Below are positions 51,090-63,050 of a DNA stretch of 64,000 nt, piece by piece. This DNA is from Solea solea. Taxonomy: Eukaryota; Chordata; Actinopteri; Pleuronectiformes; Soleidae. The stretch covers positions 12,200,324-12,264,323 of the forward strand of contig NC_081142.1 in the NCBI RefSeq assembly GCF_958295425.1, in the 5' to 3' direction. Under the pieces are notes generated by a model. The model had not been told where the DNA came from. It saw only the letters and a program-made list of their open reading frames with translations, and did not search any database. Position numbers and translations under genes: made by a program. The first letter of the stretch is position 1, and each line of letters opens with the position of its first letter.

Positions 51090-54000
51090 TTAATGTCAGC
51101 TTAATTATTTGCTCAAAATTAGCCTTACCTCAGTATTCAAGCTCTGCCTCATTGTCAGCCAGTTATCTGAATTGGCAGCTGGTTTGTCAGGTTACAGCAG
51201 TTAAATCATTGGATTGAATGGGGCTGCAACTAATTTCTATTTTCATTAACCTGTGATTTATTTTCATGTTTGGTCCATAAAATGTTAAATGTTGTTCACT
51301 GTTTCTAAATTCAATTATATTCCTCGAAAATTATTTTTTTCAGTGATTGCTTGAATAGAGCAAAGAAATTAGTAAATATTCACATTTAACAAAATAAAAA
51401 AATCTGAAACTCAAACACTTAAACCAATCCATTATCAAGATAGACAAAACAAGACTAAAAACAAGTTAAAATGGCTGCTGGGCTATGTCAACTCACTGTT
51501 CCACTCATGGTCATTACTATTGAGTTCTTCACTGGAAATACTTACTCGTGTTTTTATGTTAAATGTTTAAAAACAGATTCGGGGCTATACATGTCTTTTT
51601 ATAATTCTAAACATTTAATGTAGTCATTAAAGTACAAACTTTTTTTTTTTTTTTAAAGGAACAACCTGCTTCCTGCTCACGGAGACCTGGTCAGACCCAC
51701 CATATACAAAAGCCTGAGCATGTCAAAAAAAAGGTGAGTGACACCTTTTAGAGATTTAGTACCTCATTGAAAACATTATGGCTAATTTTCATAATGTATT
51801 TAACTGATGGCAATATATCATATTAATTTAATCACACATGTACAAGTTTTTTGTGATTTAAAGAGTGTGGCTGTATGAGGTACTGACATTTCTATACTTC
51901 AACTTAAAACACATTCCTTAAATCTTAATCAACTTTATTCTACATCACTTGTGATTATGTTAATTTCTTTGTTTCACTGTTAGAGTAGAATTTGTGCTGG
52001 CAGCAATGTTTTCACTGAAAGTGAGTCTTTATATCTCAGGCTGGGTGAACCATGTCTGTACCTCATACAAACACATTCTAGAACCTTACCTAGTTGTTTT
52101 ACACCTGTAGTGGTATGAACTTGAACATTGTAAAAATTGAGTCACTTTCTTGCTGTCTAACTGTCTGTCTTGTCTGTCTGTCCTGTGTATCTCTGTCTCT
52201 CTCTTTCTGTCTGTCTGACTGTCTTGTGTGTGGTCTCCGTCTGTGTGTCTGGTCTCTGTCTGTCTGTCCTGTGTTAGATTTATGGCTTTGATTTAAAAGT
52301 TAATTTTGGTCTTGAATATCCGTTATCATAGTTGCAACTTGGACTGTTGACAAATGTAGAAGCTTTATTCTCAACTGTTGATTGCTTTGTTAAGATAACT
52401 GATTCCTGATTTGATTATGAAGTTAAACTTTTGATTTATATCCAAGTGTAGTCACATTAGATTGTAGGTGTTATTCAGCCCATGGATAGTTTTATGATGT
52501 GCTTTAAATCTGGCATTTGTTGGCACACTTGATAACCATTAAAGTCTTAAACTTAATGCACTGCCATCAACCTTTGTAGTCGCTAACTGAAATCGAATTC
52601 AATATTAATGCTGACTTGTCTCACTCTGCCAAGTTTATTTCCCTCTAAAGGAGTTGAACCTTTTTGTGTTCATAGTCTTTTTGCGCGTCATGTTGGGAGG
52701 CCTCCCAGCAGGGGATTTTTATCTTCCCCTGCAAAACAATGCGTTACTCGCCTTAGGGATGCAGGGCTATCCTGCATAGTTTCTTACATAAATGGGATTG
52801 TAGGTTGCAGGATTAGAGCGCGTTTCTTTTCTTTAGGCGGACACAAACCTGGCAGAGAGACAACTCAGATTAATTGTAGCAGGAGTGAGCAGCTGCAGCT
52901 TTTACATTTTATTAAATCGTTTAAATCGTTATTTGATTTATTTCTTGGATTGACTTGGTGTCTGGAGCTTTGTGGTTAACCCTGATCATGTAAACGTGTA
53001 AACACAAGTGGTCTTTTGGCTCTTATTTGCGAAGCTGGCAGCTGGTTGAAATGGTAGGACTTTATGGCTTGCCCAAAGTGGGATTTTTGATAGAGCATAG
53101 GGTTAACGTCTCACCATACACTAGCTATTTCAGTGAACAAGTGTCTGTAGTCTGTTATTATCCGTGACTTTCTTTCAAATTTCACAATTTAGGCAGCTTG
53201 TAGAGTCATTAGGAAGATGCTTAATCCGAATGTCTTGGTTGGTTGCATGAGAAACAGCTATCTCTTAGATGTGTTGGTGAAGTTCCTCTGATTTTTGTAG
53301 ACTTGCCCTAAAGTTTCTCTCCGCTTTAACTCTTGTTGAGCTATGCATTAAATGATTCCTCCAACTTGTCTCAATTTTTTTCTCCCTGCAGCCTTCCACC
53401 ACCCACTGCTGCTGTTGCATATGCTAAAGGTAGTCGTTTCCTGATTCACTGCGTCTTCATGTGTTGGGTAAGAAGTGTCATTAGACTACTAACAATGTAA
53501 ACACCTTTTAAATGCTTGATCTAATTTACCCAAATGGTTCATCAGTTTAGGACAGAAAATCATTGAATTTGACATTCTTGGGGTCAGTAACCTGACCTCT
53601 AAATGTTTGGGAAACCATGCAAAAGATCGTGAGCTCTCTGCATGACCCAACAGCACTGATGTTTGAGTGATTTAATTGCTCAGTTTTTAAATCAGTCAAG
53701 ATTTTATGAGCTGGGTCTTCTTCACACAACAGAGAACAAGGTAAATTGAGTCGACTCGTAACATGGTAAGGCATTCGTCCTTCCCCTTCTTCTCTGTGTG
53801 TGAGGAAATCTGGCCACGGATCCTGACTGAGTGGCATACCATGGCTGTGCAGTTTCCAAAATCAGATAAGGATCCATCTGATTTTGTGACTCAGCCTGTC
53901 ATGATATGCATTTATCTTCCTCCAAAACAAATGATTAGAATTGACAGGTTTGTAGTGTAAATCACATCACATGTAGATGGTGAAGCATTTGTTTAAATTG

Positions 54001-54768
54001 GGATCAAGCATTTTCAGGTGTCTGCTTTGTCAATACTCTGGTGCCACGTCTTGCTAAACACACGAGAAGCTCTGATATGTGAAACTGCTGCCTGTTACAA
54101 CAGCAATGGCTGTTGAAAGGCTACAAGGAGAGAAAATGAGATCTGAGGACAGGAAGGTGGAATTAATTTCATGCTTAGCAAAATGAGGGTTTCAGCAGAG
54201 CAACCTTTTTGTGGCGAGGCTACAGAATCAGAAGGAACGTGTGTCTGGGCAACTGGGAGCTTTACAGTTTTTCATTCAGCCAACCAACACATTGGGGTTG
54301 GCATCATCGCAAATGGCTGGCAAAGATTGCTTGTAACTGTCAGTGTAGAACAGTAAAGGCAGGTATAGGTTAGGGAGGGTATCCATCCATGAACTCTGAC
54401 TGGATGTGAGGACCTGTCACACTTGACCAGGTGAGCTACCTGAAGATTTGTCATTTGTTTAAATTTTTTTTTTTTTTTCCCTTGTGACATTTATCAAATT
54501 CTTCCTTGTTTTGAAGAGATGAAGGCTGCTGAACCGACCCTTCTACAACGCGGACTTCGCCCAAGATGAACCGACCTTTTCCACCTCTTTTCCACAGGAT
54601 GTCTTCAGGTCCGTTCTTTCTCAGATGGTACTCAATATGTTTAATCCATATTTACTTAATACTAAAGTGTGCTGACTCTTATTTATTTTTTTAGATGTTG
54701 GATCTTGCCAAACTGTGCACATGCCTCAATGGCTGCTACGTCACTCTGCCCAACAGGACATGGTCACC
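51090..54768 (+). repeat. Tandem duplication unit 2 (about 3.7 kb)
   Basis: This is the second copy of the unit at 46190. It lacks the 47160-49200 segment, replaced by a short TCTG-rich tract at 52155-52275, and has its own segment at 53000-54280 with no counterpart in unit 1. Homology stops after GGACATGGTCA at about 54768, the same point at which unit 1 ends. Confidence 0.85.
52565..52860 (+). other. Hairpin-rich conserved block, copy 2
   Basis: This is the second copy of the block at 49853. The GGGAGGCCTCCC palindrome, the 8-bp GCAGGGGA hairpin and the ATGCAGG/CCTGCAT hairpin are unchanged. The long alternative stem is broken here by AAAACAATGC in its 5' arm and a changed 3' arm, so the short stem is the conserved one. 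Confidence 0.45.
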
Positions 54769-54799
54769 GAGATTTTTTTTAAAACATTTTTAAATGGAC

Positions 54800-55895
54800 T
54801 TTAACCCCCCCCTGTCCCCACTGACCCACAACCACACATGACAAAGCACTGTACATGTGATGCATCACCACACTAAAATACAGACACTGCTACTTTCAGC
54901 CTGTAAGGTTAGACATTGAAAACTTGTATTTATTGCCTTCTTTATATCAAGTAAAACTTTTGTTCTTAACTTTATGGTTGACTTGTATTTTTTCAGTGAT
55001 TCTGTGATGAGTGTTATTTTGACAAGTTAGTGCTTCAAAGATGTGGAATTCTTTTAAAACGAATAGGTGTAGACTTGGCACCTTTTGACACTGCAAAGTG
55101 TTCGGTTAATCTTAACCAGAAAACTCAAACCCTATATAGATTTGTACAAGGTTATAGGGAATATAATAAATCGACTTTAAAGCAGGGAATGCTATAGTGG
55201 ATGGTGATGCTGCTGCTTGCCCGCATCTCATAACTTCCTTACTTCTAGCCACTAACACTAAATATGGCTAATGCATAAAAATATGCCACTGAACATTAGA
55301 CTACTTTGCTTTAAAATGCCTTCTTTTAACTACAGATGTATTTTTACTATTTTATTTCATCTGGCTTTTCATTTTACCTTTTAATTCTGTCTTTACCATT
55401 GTACGCTCAAAGGTATTATTTTTCTACTATTGCTATTACTATCTGCTATTCAAATAGTTATTTAAACAGTGTTGCAGTGCCATTAACACCAGCAGCAATA
55501 TGAGCAGCCACACATGCAATGCTAATATTTCTGACTGTCTCAGCCTCAGGTAGGTGATGTGATGAATCACAGCTCCACACATTAGTGCAGCAAAATATTC
55601 AGCAGTTAAATAAAACACCAAAGTGTGAGGCACAGATGTACAAGATGTTTCCCAAAGTAAAGATCAGACTTGGGACAACCGAGCGGTAGAAAAAGAATTC
55701 GGTGGCTTGCTGCAAGCACTGGTGACCCAAGATGGACGAGGAGACGATTCTTCCAGTCTCAGCATCCAGTGCGTCATGAATTCCACAGGAAAAAGAAACG
55801 ACCGACATTTTGGTTGTGTGATGATGCCTCTAGCTCATTCCCCGTTCATTCACCGCTTGCAGTACTAGTTATTTTCAGCACTAATTATTTTCAGC
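54800..55895. other. No convincing gene; AT-rich spacer
   Basis: It holds a C-rich run at about 54805 and an AATAAA near 55165. Two overlapping minus-strand frames (55439-55633 and 55599-55808) look hydrophobic but are frame-shifted relative to each other, with no splice signals to join them. Confidence 0.5.
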
Positions 55896-56990
55896 GGTGT
55901 CCTTGCGCAGTGTTAGAGGGTACTTCCTGTTTAAAATGGCCGACTTCCTGTTGGGTGGAAGGCGTGTCCGTAAACGGGTTCAGGGAAGGTCCCTTGACTC
56001 GCAGATCAGGTTTTGTGCTGATCAAACAATGTTGGACTTTACTTCCTGTTTCAGGGTTCTATTTCCTGTGGGGAGGTAATCTTTTACGGACATGTTCAGA
56101 ACGGGTCTGGGGTCTCACATATCAAGTTTCAGGTGGATACAACGATCCCTGTTAGAGCAGCATCTAAACCTGTAAGTGTAATTCTGTCTGCCGTCACCAG
56201 GGGGCGCAGTTTTTGAAATTGAATATTTTCATACAGGCAACTAAAGGTCCGGACTATCATAAATCCTAGAAAGTTTGGTTCAGATTGGATCAGGATTCGC
56301 AAAGTTGTAACACTTTGGTTTTTTTTGTATTTTCTGCTTCCACCAGGAGCCGCCGTTTTCAGCAACATAGCTGTCTTCAGCAACGACCCATCATGTTGTG
56401 AAAAATCTGAATTATTGCCAACTTTGCCGCCCCCTATGTCATACACCATGCTACATTTTAAAAACTTTCAGCAACTTTAGATCCTCAACTTGACCACAGT
56501 GAACTCACCAAGTTTGAATGTGTTGTGAAGTGTTTTGAATAGTTTCATATAGACTTCTTTAGGGCCGGAGTATTATCAAATGAATGACCACTGGACGGAA
56601 ATAAATCTTGTGACATTGCAGTAGCTTATGGAAACAATGCCACAGCGAATGAGTGCCGTAATCAAAGCTAAAGGTGGTCCAACGAGTATGTGACCCTTTT
56701 TTTTTAGGTGGCGACTTTTTTTTTGGCCAGGTAGTGTACATTAAACCCAACAGATGACCGAATAGAAGTTTTTTGCATCAGTTTTTAGCTCCGCCCACTT
56801 TCATTTTTTGACTCACATTCCCAGAACCACTTATAGTTATTTTTCACCAGGTCTGATGCAGTTGCAAAAATTGGTGAGTTTTTGGGTATGTTCAGGGCCT
56901 CAAAAATGCAATTCATTTGGCGGGCATAAGAATAAGATTCTTTATTAGGGTTCTACGCACCTTGTGCTCAAACCCTAATAATGTTAAATA
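55895..56990. repeat. Long interspersed repeat with CTTCCTGTTT phrases and an AACCCTAATAAT end
   Basis: The block contains repeated TTCCTGTTT segments, AAAATGGCCGACTTCCTG, ACCAGGGGGCGCAG and a terminal GTGCTCAAACCCTAATAAT. I associate this combination with a very common fish repeat. No open reading frame of useful length is present, and the class is not assigned. Confidence 0.5.
56193..56210 (+). promoter_or_regulatory. CTCF-like motif inside an interspersed repeat
   Basis: The plus strand reads TCACCAGGGGGCGCAG, close to the best CTCF consensus. It lies inside a dispersed repeat, so many genomic copies may carry it. Confidence 0.45.
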
Positions 56991-57169
56991 TGCCAGATGA
57001 ACTCCACCACACCTCATGTCACAGTGAAAGATAAAACCAGGCTGAAATATAATCCCATTATTCCAGGTCTGGTCTATTGTGCTCTATAGTTTGAAACTGG
57101 GTCATCATCATAATTCCCAGGAACAACCTGATCCAGTGCGTTAAGTTTGTTGTTCTACAGACTGTGACA

Positions 57170-59549
57170 ATGAGGACAGCTTGTTTTGTGGCTCTGACTT
57201 TAAGAAGCTGGATCCTCCTTCGGTTTGTTCGAATACTTTTTGTAATTATTTTGGGAACTTCATTTGTCGGTAAGTGTAAACATTTATAATAGTAAAAAAA
57301 CAACATATCTTTACAAAGGTGTGTGTAGATATGCTCTAATTTCTCTTTAGCAAGAAATATAAATGCAGGATCCTGATTTGCATTGTTGTTGTTTGCTCAA
57401 AAAAAGAGCATTGTTATGAGTGTGTCCACAAATATGGGATGATTACAAACATGTATTTTAGCCACAAGATATTGACCTATATCATTTCAATTTGTGAACA
57501 TATTTTCATAGACTATTTGCCAGAATACAGAATACTTTGCCAGTTATCTATCTGAACTCAGCGTTGACTGACATGGAACAAGTTAACATCATTATTTTTA
57601 ATGGAAAAGAAAAAAATATAGGAAAAGCGCTATTGAAGAAAATCAGCACTTTGTGACTGCCTTTCACCCTATGTCAGCTGGGATTGGCACCAGCAGCCCT
57701 CCAAATCTCATGTGGTGGATTAAAAGACAATTAATTCAATAGTTAATTGATATACCCCCTAAATGCAGCTGATTACTTTACAATTGCTAATGGAACTCAG
57801 TCATGGTGTTTCTAACACCGTATCAGTTTGATTTTGTCATTTGTCATTGCTCTGATTCGTCAGTGGGCTCTGGAGGAACTGTCCCCTGGTCGCCTGATAA
57901 AGAAGCACTTTTGCAGCAGGCCTTCGCTGCAGGTTAGCACTGTTTCTCAACTACTAATATGAATGCACTCCTGCAGCGTATTTATTCCACATTTCAAGCT
58001 GGTAAATTTCTCTTTTCTGTGTCGTGTTCTCACAGGCTCAGCATTTTCCCTGCAGATTAAACATGGTGGTGCTAACCTGACAGAAAATCATGTCAGAAGA
58101 AGAAGAAGCTCTGACATGGTGGAAAGTGCTGATTTGCCTCCAAACATTTTGACCGCCTCTCATCTCTCTTCCCTCAGAGATCTGGTGTCAGACAAGAAAA
58201 TCACAGGTTGCATAATTGCACTAAACCTCCCCCCATTGGTCGACAACTTAATGTTTATTTTAACCTTTAAAATGTTTAAAAACTGGAAATCAAGTGAGAA
58301 ATGAGTCTTATAAGCTTGTTCCATGATTACACTGGTTAACAAATGAGTGGTGTTTTTCTGGAGAATCAGGTTTTGAAAAACCAAATATGAGCAGTACTGT
58401 GCATCACATTACATCAAAAGCATGGTTATACTCCCCTCAAGAGGTCGAAACACTGAAATGTATAACTTAAAATAGATCAAGTACAGTTTTCAACCTCCAG
58501 ATGGCGGCAAAAATAAATTGTAGATTTGGTGCTACTTCTGACGTGTGTTTCACAACAGATCCATCTTTGTGTTGTGTTTGTATAGTGGGGGGAAGTCAGT
58601 AAGAGCTAATAAATATTTAGTGTTTTATGACGAGGCAGGTTTCAACCACCACATTTGCCCACATCACTTTAGTCAGTCCATCGTGGAACAGTAAAAATAT
58701 TTAATGAAAACTATGACCTATGAGATGATGCTTATTATATTATTATTAGTATTATTATTGCTTGTTACATGAAATGCTTTATCTTATTTTTTCAAGAAGA
58801 GACATCGTGGCACTATGTATTAGAATTGTTCAGATTTGACTCACTATATGGAAGCATAAACATACGGTCTTTAGCCTGTGATTGACATTCTCATATTGAT
58901 AACTAAACAAAACAAAACAAAAAGGCTAAAATCAGTTTAAACCCAGTGTCCAACAATAATTGTTCACCCCTGACCTGGATATCAACTTCCAAACCATTTT
59001 TTTCTGTTATATTTATGGACAAAAATGTTTTGTGTGTGTGTGTTTGTCCTTTTCTCTTTCTGAAGTTCGCTTAGGTCTTCGTGTATCGCTCAGTGGTCCA
59101 AGCGAGCTTCTGGACCCTCAGCTCCTCCTCTCCCTTGGCAAAGAGGTCAGTAAATGATTAGATTTTTTTTTAAAACACATACAATATGTCTTGGTGTTTC
59201 CTCAGGAACAGAATGTGTTCCAGAAAATAATGGAAGCAAAAAAGCATGGAGGCAAAAAAACGAACTCACCGCCCAACTAATCAATGATTACAGAGTCTAA
59301 AGGTCAAAGGCTGAAACCACTGTGTTGGTTTTGATCAAACAATGACATTTAATACATTCATCTGTAAACAACAAGGCTATGCTGACTCAGCAGCTGAACC
59401 TAATTATATCACTACTCTACTCTGTGAGGGAAGTGGCATTTCTGACTGACGGCACCTTTCAACTGCAGCCACTGATTAAAGGATTAAAGTCAGGAGAATT
59501 CAAAAGACCTCTGATGCAGTGGAGGAACAAGTTGAACTTGACTATTTAG
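57170..59549 (+). CDS. Five-exon gene for a small, probably secreted protein; family not recognised
   Basis: I rebuilt this gene from five exons with canonical GT/AG borders and matching phases: 57170-57269, 57864-57932, 58036-58206, 59066-59145 and 59469-59549 (stop TAG). Together they give 501 nt, or 166 residues. The start is the ATG at 57170, the first after a possible acceptor at 57160. Residues 1-33 have three arginines followed by a hydrophobic run (RILFVIILGTSFV), which reads as a signal peptide or signal anchor. Residues 77-80 are RRRR, a possible furin-type processing site. There are NLT glycosylation sequons at 70 and 163. The only cysteine is in the leader, so the mature chain has no disulfides. 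The C-terminal part (about 105-166) alternates hydrophobic and basic residues and may form amphipathic helices. It could be a prohormone, a cytokine-like factor or a lineage-restricted secreted protein; the sequence does not decide. The gene model is firm, the function unknown. Confidence 0.75.
57655..57735 (-). repeat. Fragment of a common fish interspersed repeat
   Basis: CCTATGTCAGCTGGGATTGG followed by a CTCATG/GGATTAAAAGACA end resembles the reverse complement of the family seen at 18335. It lies in intron 1 of the secreted-protein gene. Confidence 0.5.
58494..58508 (+). promoter_or_regulatory. CTCF/YY1-like motif in an intron
   Basis: CCTCCAGATGGCGGC in intron 3 of the secreted-protein gene fits a CTCF core and also contains GATGGCGGC, a YY1-type core. 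Confidence 0.35.
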
Positions 59550-59761
59550 GTGGTGTATGAGCCTGAAGGGTGGGGGGGAGCATTGTTTGGACAAATGCTT
59601 GTTTTTTTTTGTTTTGTTGAAAAGCCAGGAATCTACAACACTGGAGGGAAGACGGGAGTCTTTTCCATGAGAGTAGTGGGAATTAAGAGAGTGACCTCTT
59701 CACCCTGACATGTCATCACCAAACACTGAATCCTTGGAGAAATTCATGAAAAATAACTACA

Positions 59762-60048
59762 CCAGGGTCCCAAACATACGGAACCGGCCCAGCAGAGGGT
59801 CCAATCCGGCCCGAAGGATGAATTTGTGAAAGTTCTGCAAATTATACCATAGAAATACTATATTTTTCAGTTCCAGATCACTGTAACTAAATGTCGTGTC
59901 CCTTTGTAGATCCACTGTGATCTGTAAGTTGTCATGCACGTGTGGTAAATTAAGCATAATATTGTTATTTTTTTCAGGAAATGTCAGGTTGTTCATTACA
60001 TGTTTTGTACAACAAAGGGCCCCAGAACTAAAATGAGTTTGACACCCT
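59762..60048. mobile_element. hAT-like non-autonomous element
   Basis: It starts CAGGGTCCCAAAC and ends GTTTGACACCCTC, giving imperfect hAT-type terminal inverted repeats. The interior (CAATCCGGCCCG, TTCAGGAAATGTCAG) matches a widespread fish element as I recall it. No transposase is present. Confidence 0.6.
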
Positions 60049-60190
60049 CATTTTGCATGATTTTTTTTTTAACAAAAATTATGATGTGAAGGCCTCAAAC
60101 AATATTGTGTGTGTAATTACCCATTAAACATTAACTACAAATCTGTGTCGAATGCAGTGATTGACAGTTCAGTCTGCCCACTGAAGTCAA

Positions 60191-60355
60191 GCAGCCAATA
60201 GCAGCAGACGCTGAGTATCTAGTCCCTCCCTCTTCAGTCATGATGACCGAGGTTTCCCTGCACTTCGCCGGTCAGTGAGCTGCAGCAGCTACTGTGAGTG
60301 GCCTGACGCTCTCCTGTCAATAAAAACAGACCCGCGCACGCGTAATTGCGCAAGG
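60191..60355 (+). promoter_or_regulatory. Likely promoter and 5' leader of the C2orf72 homologue
   Basis: A CCAAT box lies at 60195-60199, about 160 nt before the chosen start codon, followed by sequence rich in CG dinucleotides. No TATA box is evident. The transcription start cannot be placed from sequence alone. A hAT-like repeat ends at about 60048, so the promoter sits directly downstream of transposon-derived DNA. Confidence 0.4.
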
Positions 60356-62134
60356 ATGGCAGACTCCGTGGAGGACACGCTGCCCGAGGAGGAGAGGGAG
60401 TTCCAGAAGATTATAGCACGGATCGGCGGCAGAGAGAGGATTTATTTAGTCTCTGATGTCTGTCAAAGTAAAGAGGTGGACGAGGACGACACTGGGACAC
60501 TGCACGAGTTCATACGCAGCGTGTTTCACGTCGGCAGCAGTTGTGCCACGAGCAACGGACAACAACACACATCTAACCCGGGCAGTGCCGAGGACACGGC
60601 GGGTGAGAACCACATCTCCAGCCAGTCACAAGTGGATGAGTGTCAAACGACAGGGATGAGGCCCGAGGACGTGGACTTAAAAGTCTCCCCGGTGACAGGG
60701 GACAAGGAGACCGTTCAGAGGACAGCGGCGATGGGTACAAGCATTTACAGTTCGAAGCGAGTGATAGACTTCCCCGTCATCGTCTTCCTCTTCAGACAGA
60801 CATTTGTCAGCAAAAACTCCAACCAGGTGTGCTTGAAGGAGATCCTGAAGGACGTGAAGGCGCGCACGAAGCGTGCCAGAATCGCCCGACCAGCTTTGAT
60901 CGGATTAATCCACGGCAGACAGGAGGACGCCGAAGTGCGTCGCTGTGCGCAGCTCCTGGAGCGTCTGATCCGTTCAGTGTTCCGCAAACATCCGGCAGAC
61001 ACGATATGGACCGACTGCTTCATCCCGGCGACAGAGTCCAAAGTGCTCGGCTTCAAGAGAAATGCCTGCAAAGTTATTCACTCATCTCAAACAGCAGGTG
61101 TAATAACACATTATCAGTGTTCAAATCGTGTGTGATTAATCCAGTGTGCTGTAAACCCTAATCATAATCTGCAATTTAACTTGGAGTTTGAACTTCCTGT
61201 GGTCTGTGTATTGGCGCTACTGTACATATTCTGATTCTGATGTATTGATATTCTTTCCCCCCAAAATGATCCATTTTCAGAAAACTGTTAAATGCATATA
61301 CAGTTTTAGGCGATAGTATTTAATACAACACAGAAACTGGTGTCAAAATATTACCAGTATTTCAAAACAGTGAGATTAGAAAGAATACAATCCTGATATA
61401 CACCAGACATTTAGAGAGCCATATCTTTAGGGGATAAATTGCTCCTGATGTTGTAGTTTACTTGGCAAAGTCAATGTTTGTTCCTGCAGAAATAGTTATT
61501 TAGGTCAATCCATGACTTTCACAAGACCACACATTTCCCTGCTGCATGAATGGGTGCAAAGGCTCAGGAACAATGGGAACATTCATGAAACAACCAGTGT
61601 TTTTGATAAGCTGCCAAGCTGTTAAATTCTTTATAATTGCCTTAAAGATAATACCAGCGATGGAGGGAACTCGCTTTTCTGGCCATTCCGATGTTTGTTC
61701 CAGCATCAGAGAAAAGGAGACAGAGGCCAGACACACAACCCAGCAACCAACCGGCAAACAGGTATCTACACATAGTCTGACTGAGTTTCATGAGCTCTTT
61801 TATTTTTCTTTTCTTTCATGTTCACTCTGTATTGTTCACTTTGAATCAGATTTCATGCAGTGGTGATCCCTAGTTATGCTTTTAAATAAAGAACAAGGAA
61901 GAGATCAGCCTCAAAATACCAGAATGCAATCAGGGCATGTCAGAATAGTGCCTGTTTATCTTCAAGTGGCACAGTGCAAAAAAATGAATGATGCAGAATG
62001 AATGGCTGTGTATAACTCTATTTATTTGTTTTTCAGGTGACACCGGAAGTCCAGAGGAGGGTATACCACTGAAAACCAGTCCCATGACTGTAGGGCACTA
62101 TGTGGATAAAGAGCCAGCTGGAGGTGACAGCTGA
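60356..62134 (+). CDS. C2orf72: C2orf72 homologue, three exons, 317 residues
   Basis: Exons are 60356-61097, 61648-61761 and 62037-62134 (stop TGA), all joined in phase 1 at GT/AG borders. I chose the ATG at 60356 over an in-frame one at 60275 because what follows ([17 protein letters not shown]) begins the family-like region. Order of segments: [13 protein letters not shown] at 24-36; LHEFIRSVF at 49-57; a variable acidic linker (about 60-130); a hydrophobic strand [10 protein letters not shown] at 139-148; [11 protein letters not shown] at 160-170; [10 protein letters not shown] at 178-187; [10 protein letters not shown] near 200; exon 2 with [10 protein letters not shown] at 256-265 then a basic stretch; exon 3 with PEEGIPLKT at 291-299. 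This order, including the C-terminal aromatic/basic and EExxPL segments, matches human C2orf72 as I recall it. Alternating strands and helices suggest an alpha/beta fold, but no catalytic residues are evident and the family's function is not established. The first exon is CpG-rich. Confidence 0.75.
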
Positions 62135-63050
62135 TGTTGGTGCATGTGACTTCTGGCTGCTTTCACGAAGCACAATCTCACTGTGAACAAAAAGTTCAGT
62201 GCCCTAGAACACTGACGGTGTTTCTTCACGGTGCTCAACATTTACACTGCTGAAACATGATTCTTGGCTTGAAGCAATATATTTTGTTAAATGTCATCCT
62301 GCTGATTTACTCATCGTCCTTCGTGCACAATAGCTTTTCCCAGAGGGAGTTCCAGTTTATGTGTTACTGTGTATGAGCAGTTCAGTTGTACAAACTGATT
62401 CCTTAAAATAGAGACTTGCAGGTGAGCTTATTGCAGACTGCAAAATGGCTAGCTGCATGATTTTGCAGTTTAATTACAGGACAACATTAATTGGTGGCTG
62501 CTTCATGTGTTATGTGAAAAATATATTCTTATCAGATTTGGCTCTCTTAATACCAGTTGAGCACAATTTGAATGCTATAGCATTTATGTAGAAAGTTACG
62601 TGATGTAGACACGTTCCAGCTTCTAGTAGGAACCCAAACATGAAGGATTTGCGTAGCCTTTTCTTTCCAACAAAGGGAGGCTCTCACTAATATTAGTGTA
62701 GTGTTCTTAATTATGTATTCACTGTTTTATTTTGTTTTCCATGTATGTATAACTATCACGCAACATATCTGGAGCCAAATGGTATTCTGGTGTGAAAGAA
62801 CTGGACTTACTACACTGAGAACAAGAGTAACTGTGATCTGGGGAGGGACCAAGTGCTTATTTTTTATTTATCAGCCATGCAGCAATGTTTTTTTTCTGTC
62901 ATTAATCAGGAATTGTGCCTTGAATGTGTGCTACTATCAAAAGCATCACTTCAACAATAACAGGGATGTCTGCTTTCTTTACTTTATATGTTTTTAATAT
63001 AGTTCACAAATGATATGTTAATATAAATAAAAAAAATATTGTGCTTATTT
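62135..63050 (+). other. 3' untranslated region with poly(A) signal of the C2orf72 homologue
   Basis: No further coding exon is seen after the stop. The first good AATAAA in an A-rich context is at 63026-63031, giving a 3' UTR of about 0.9 kb. Short chance reading frames inside it have no protein-like features. Confidence 0.4.

Noticed and set aside
52608..52979. Plus-strand frame of 123 codons over the hairpin block copy 2
   Set aside because: The equivalent frame is closed in copy 1, so selection appears to act on DNA or RNA, not on this protein.
55439..55808. Two minus-strand hydrophobic frames as a membrane protein
   Set aside because: The frames are offset, no splice sites join them, and the second opens without an ATG at its listed start.
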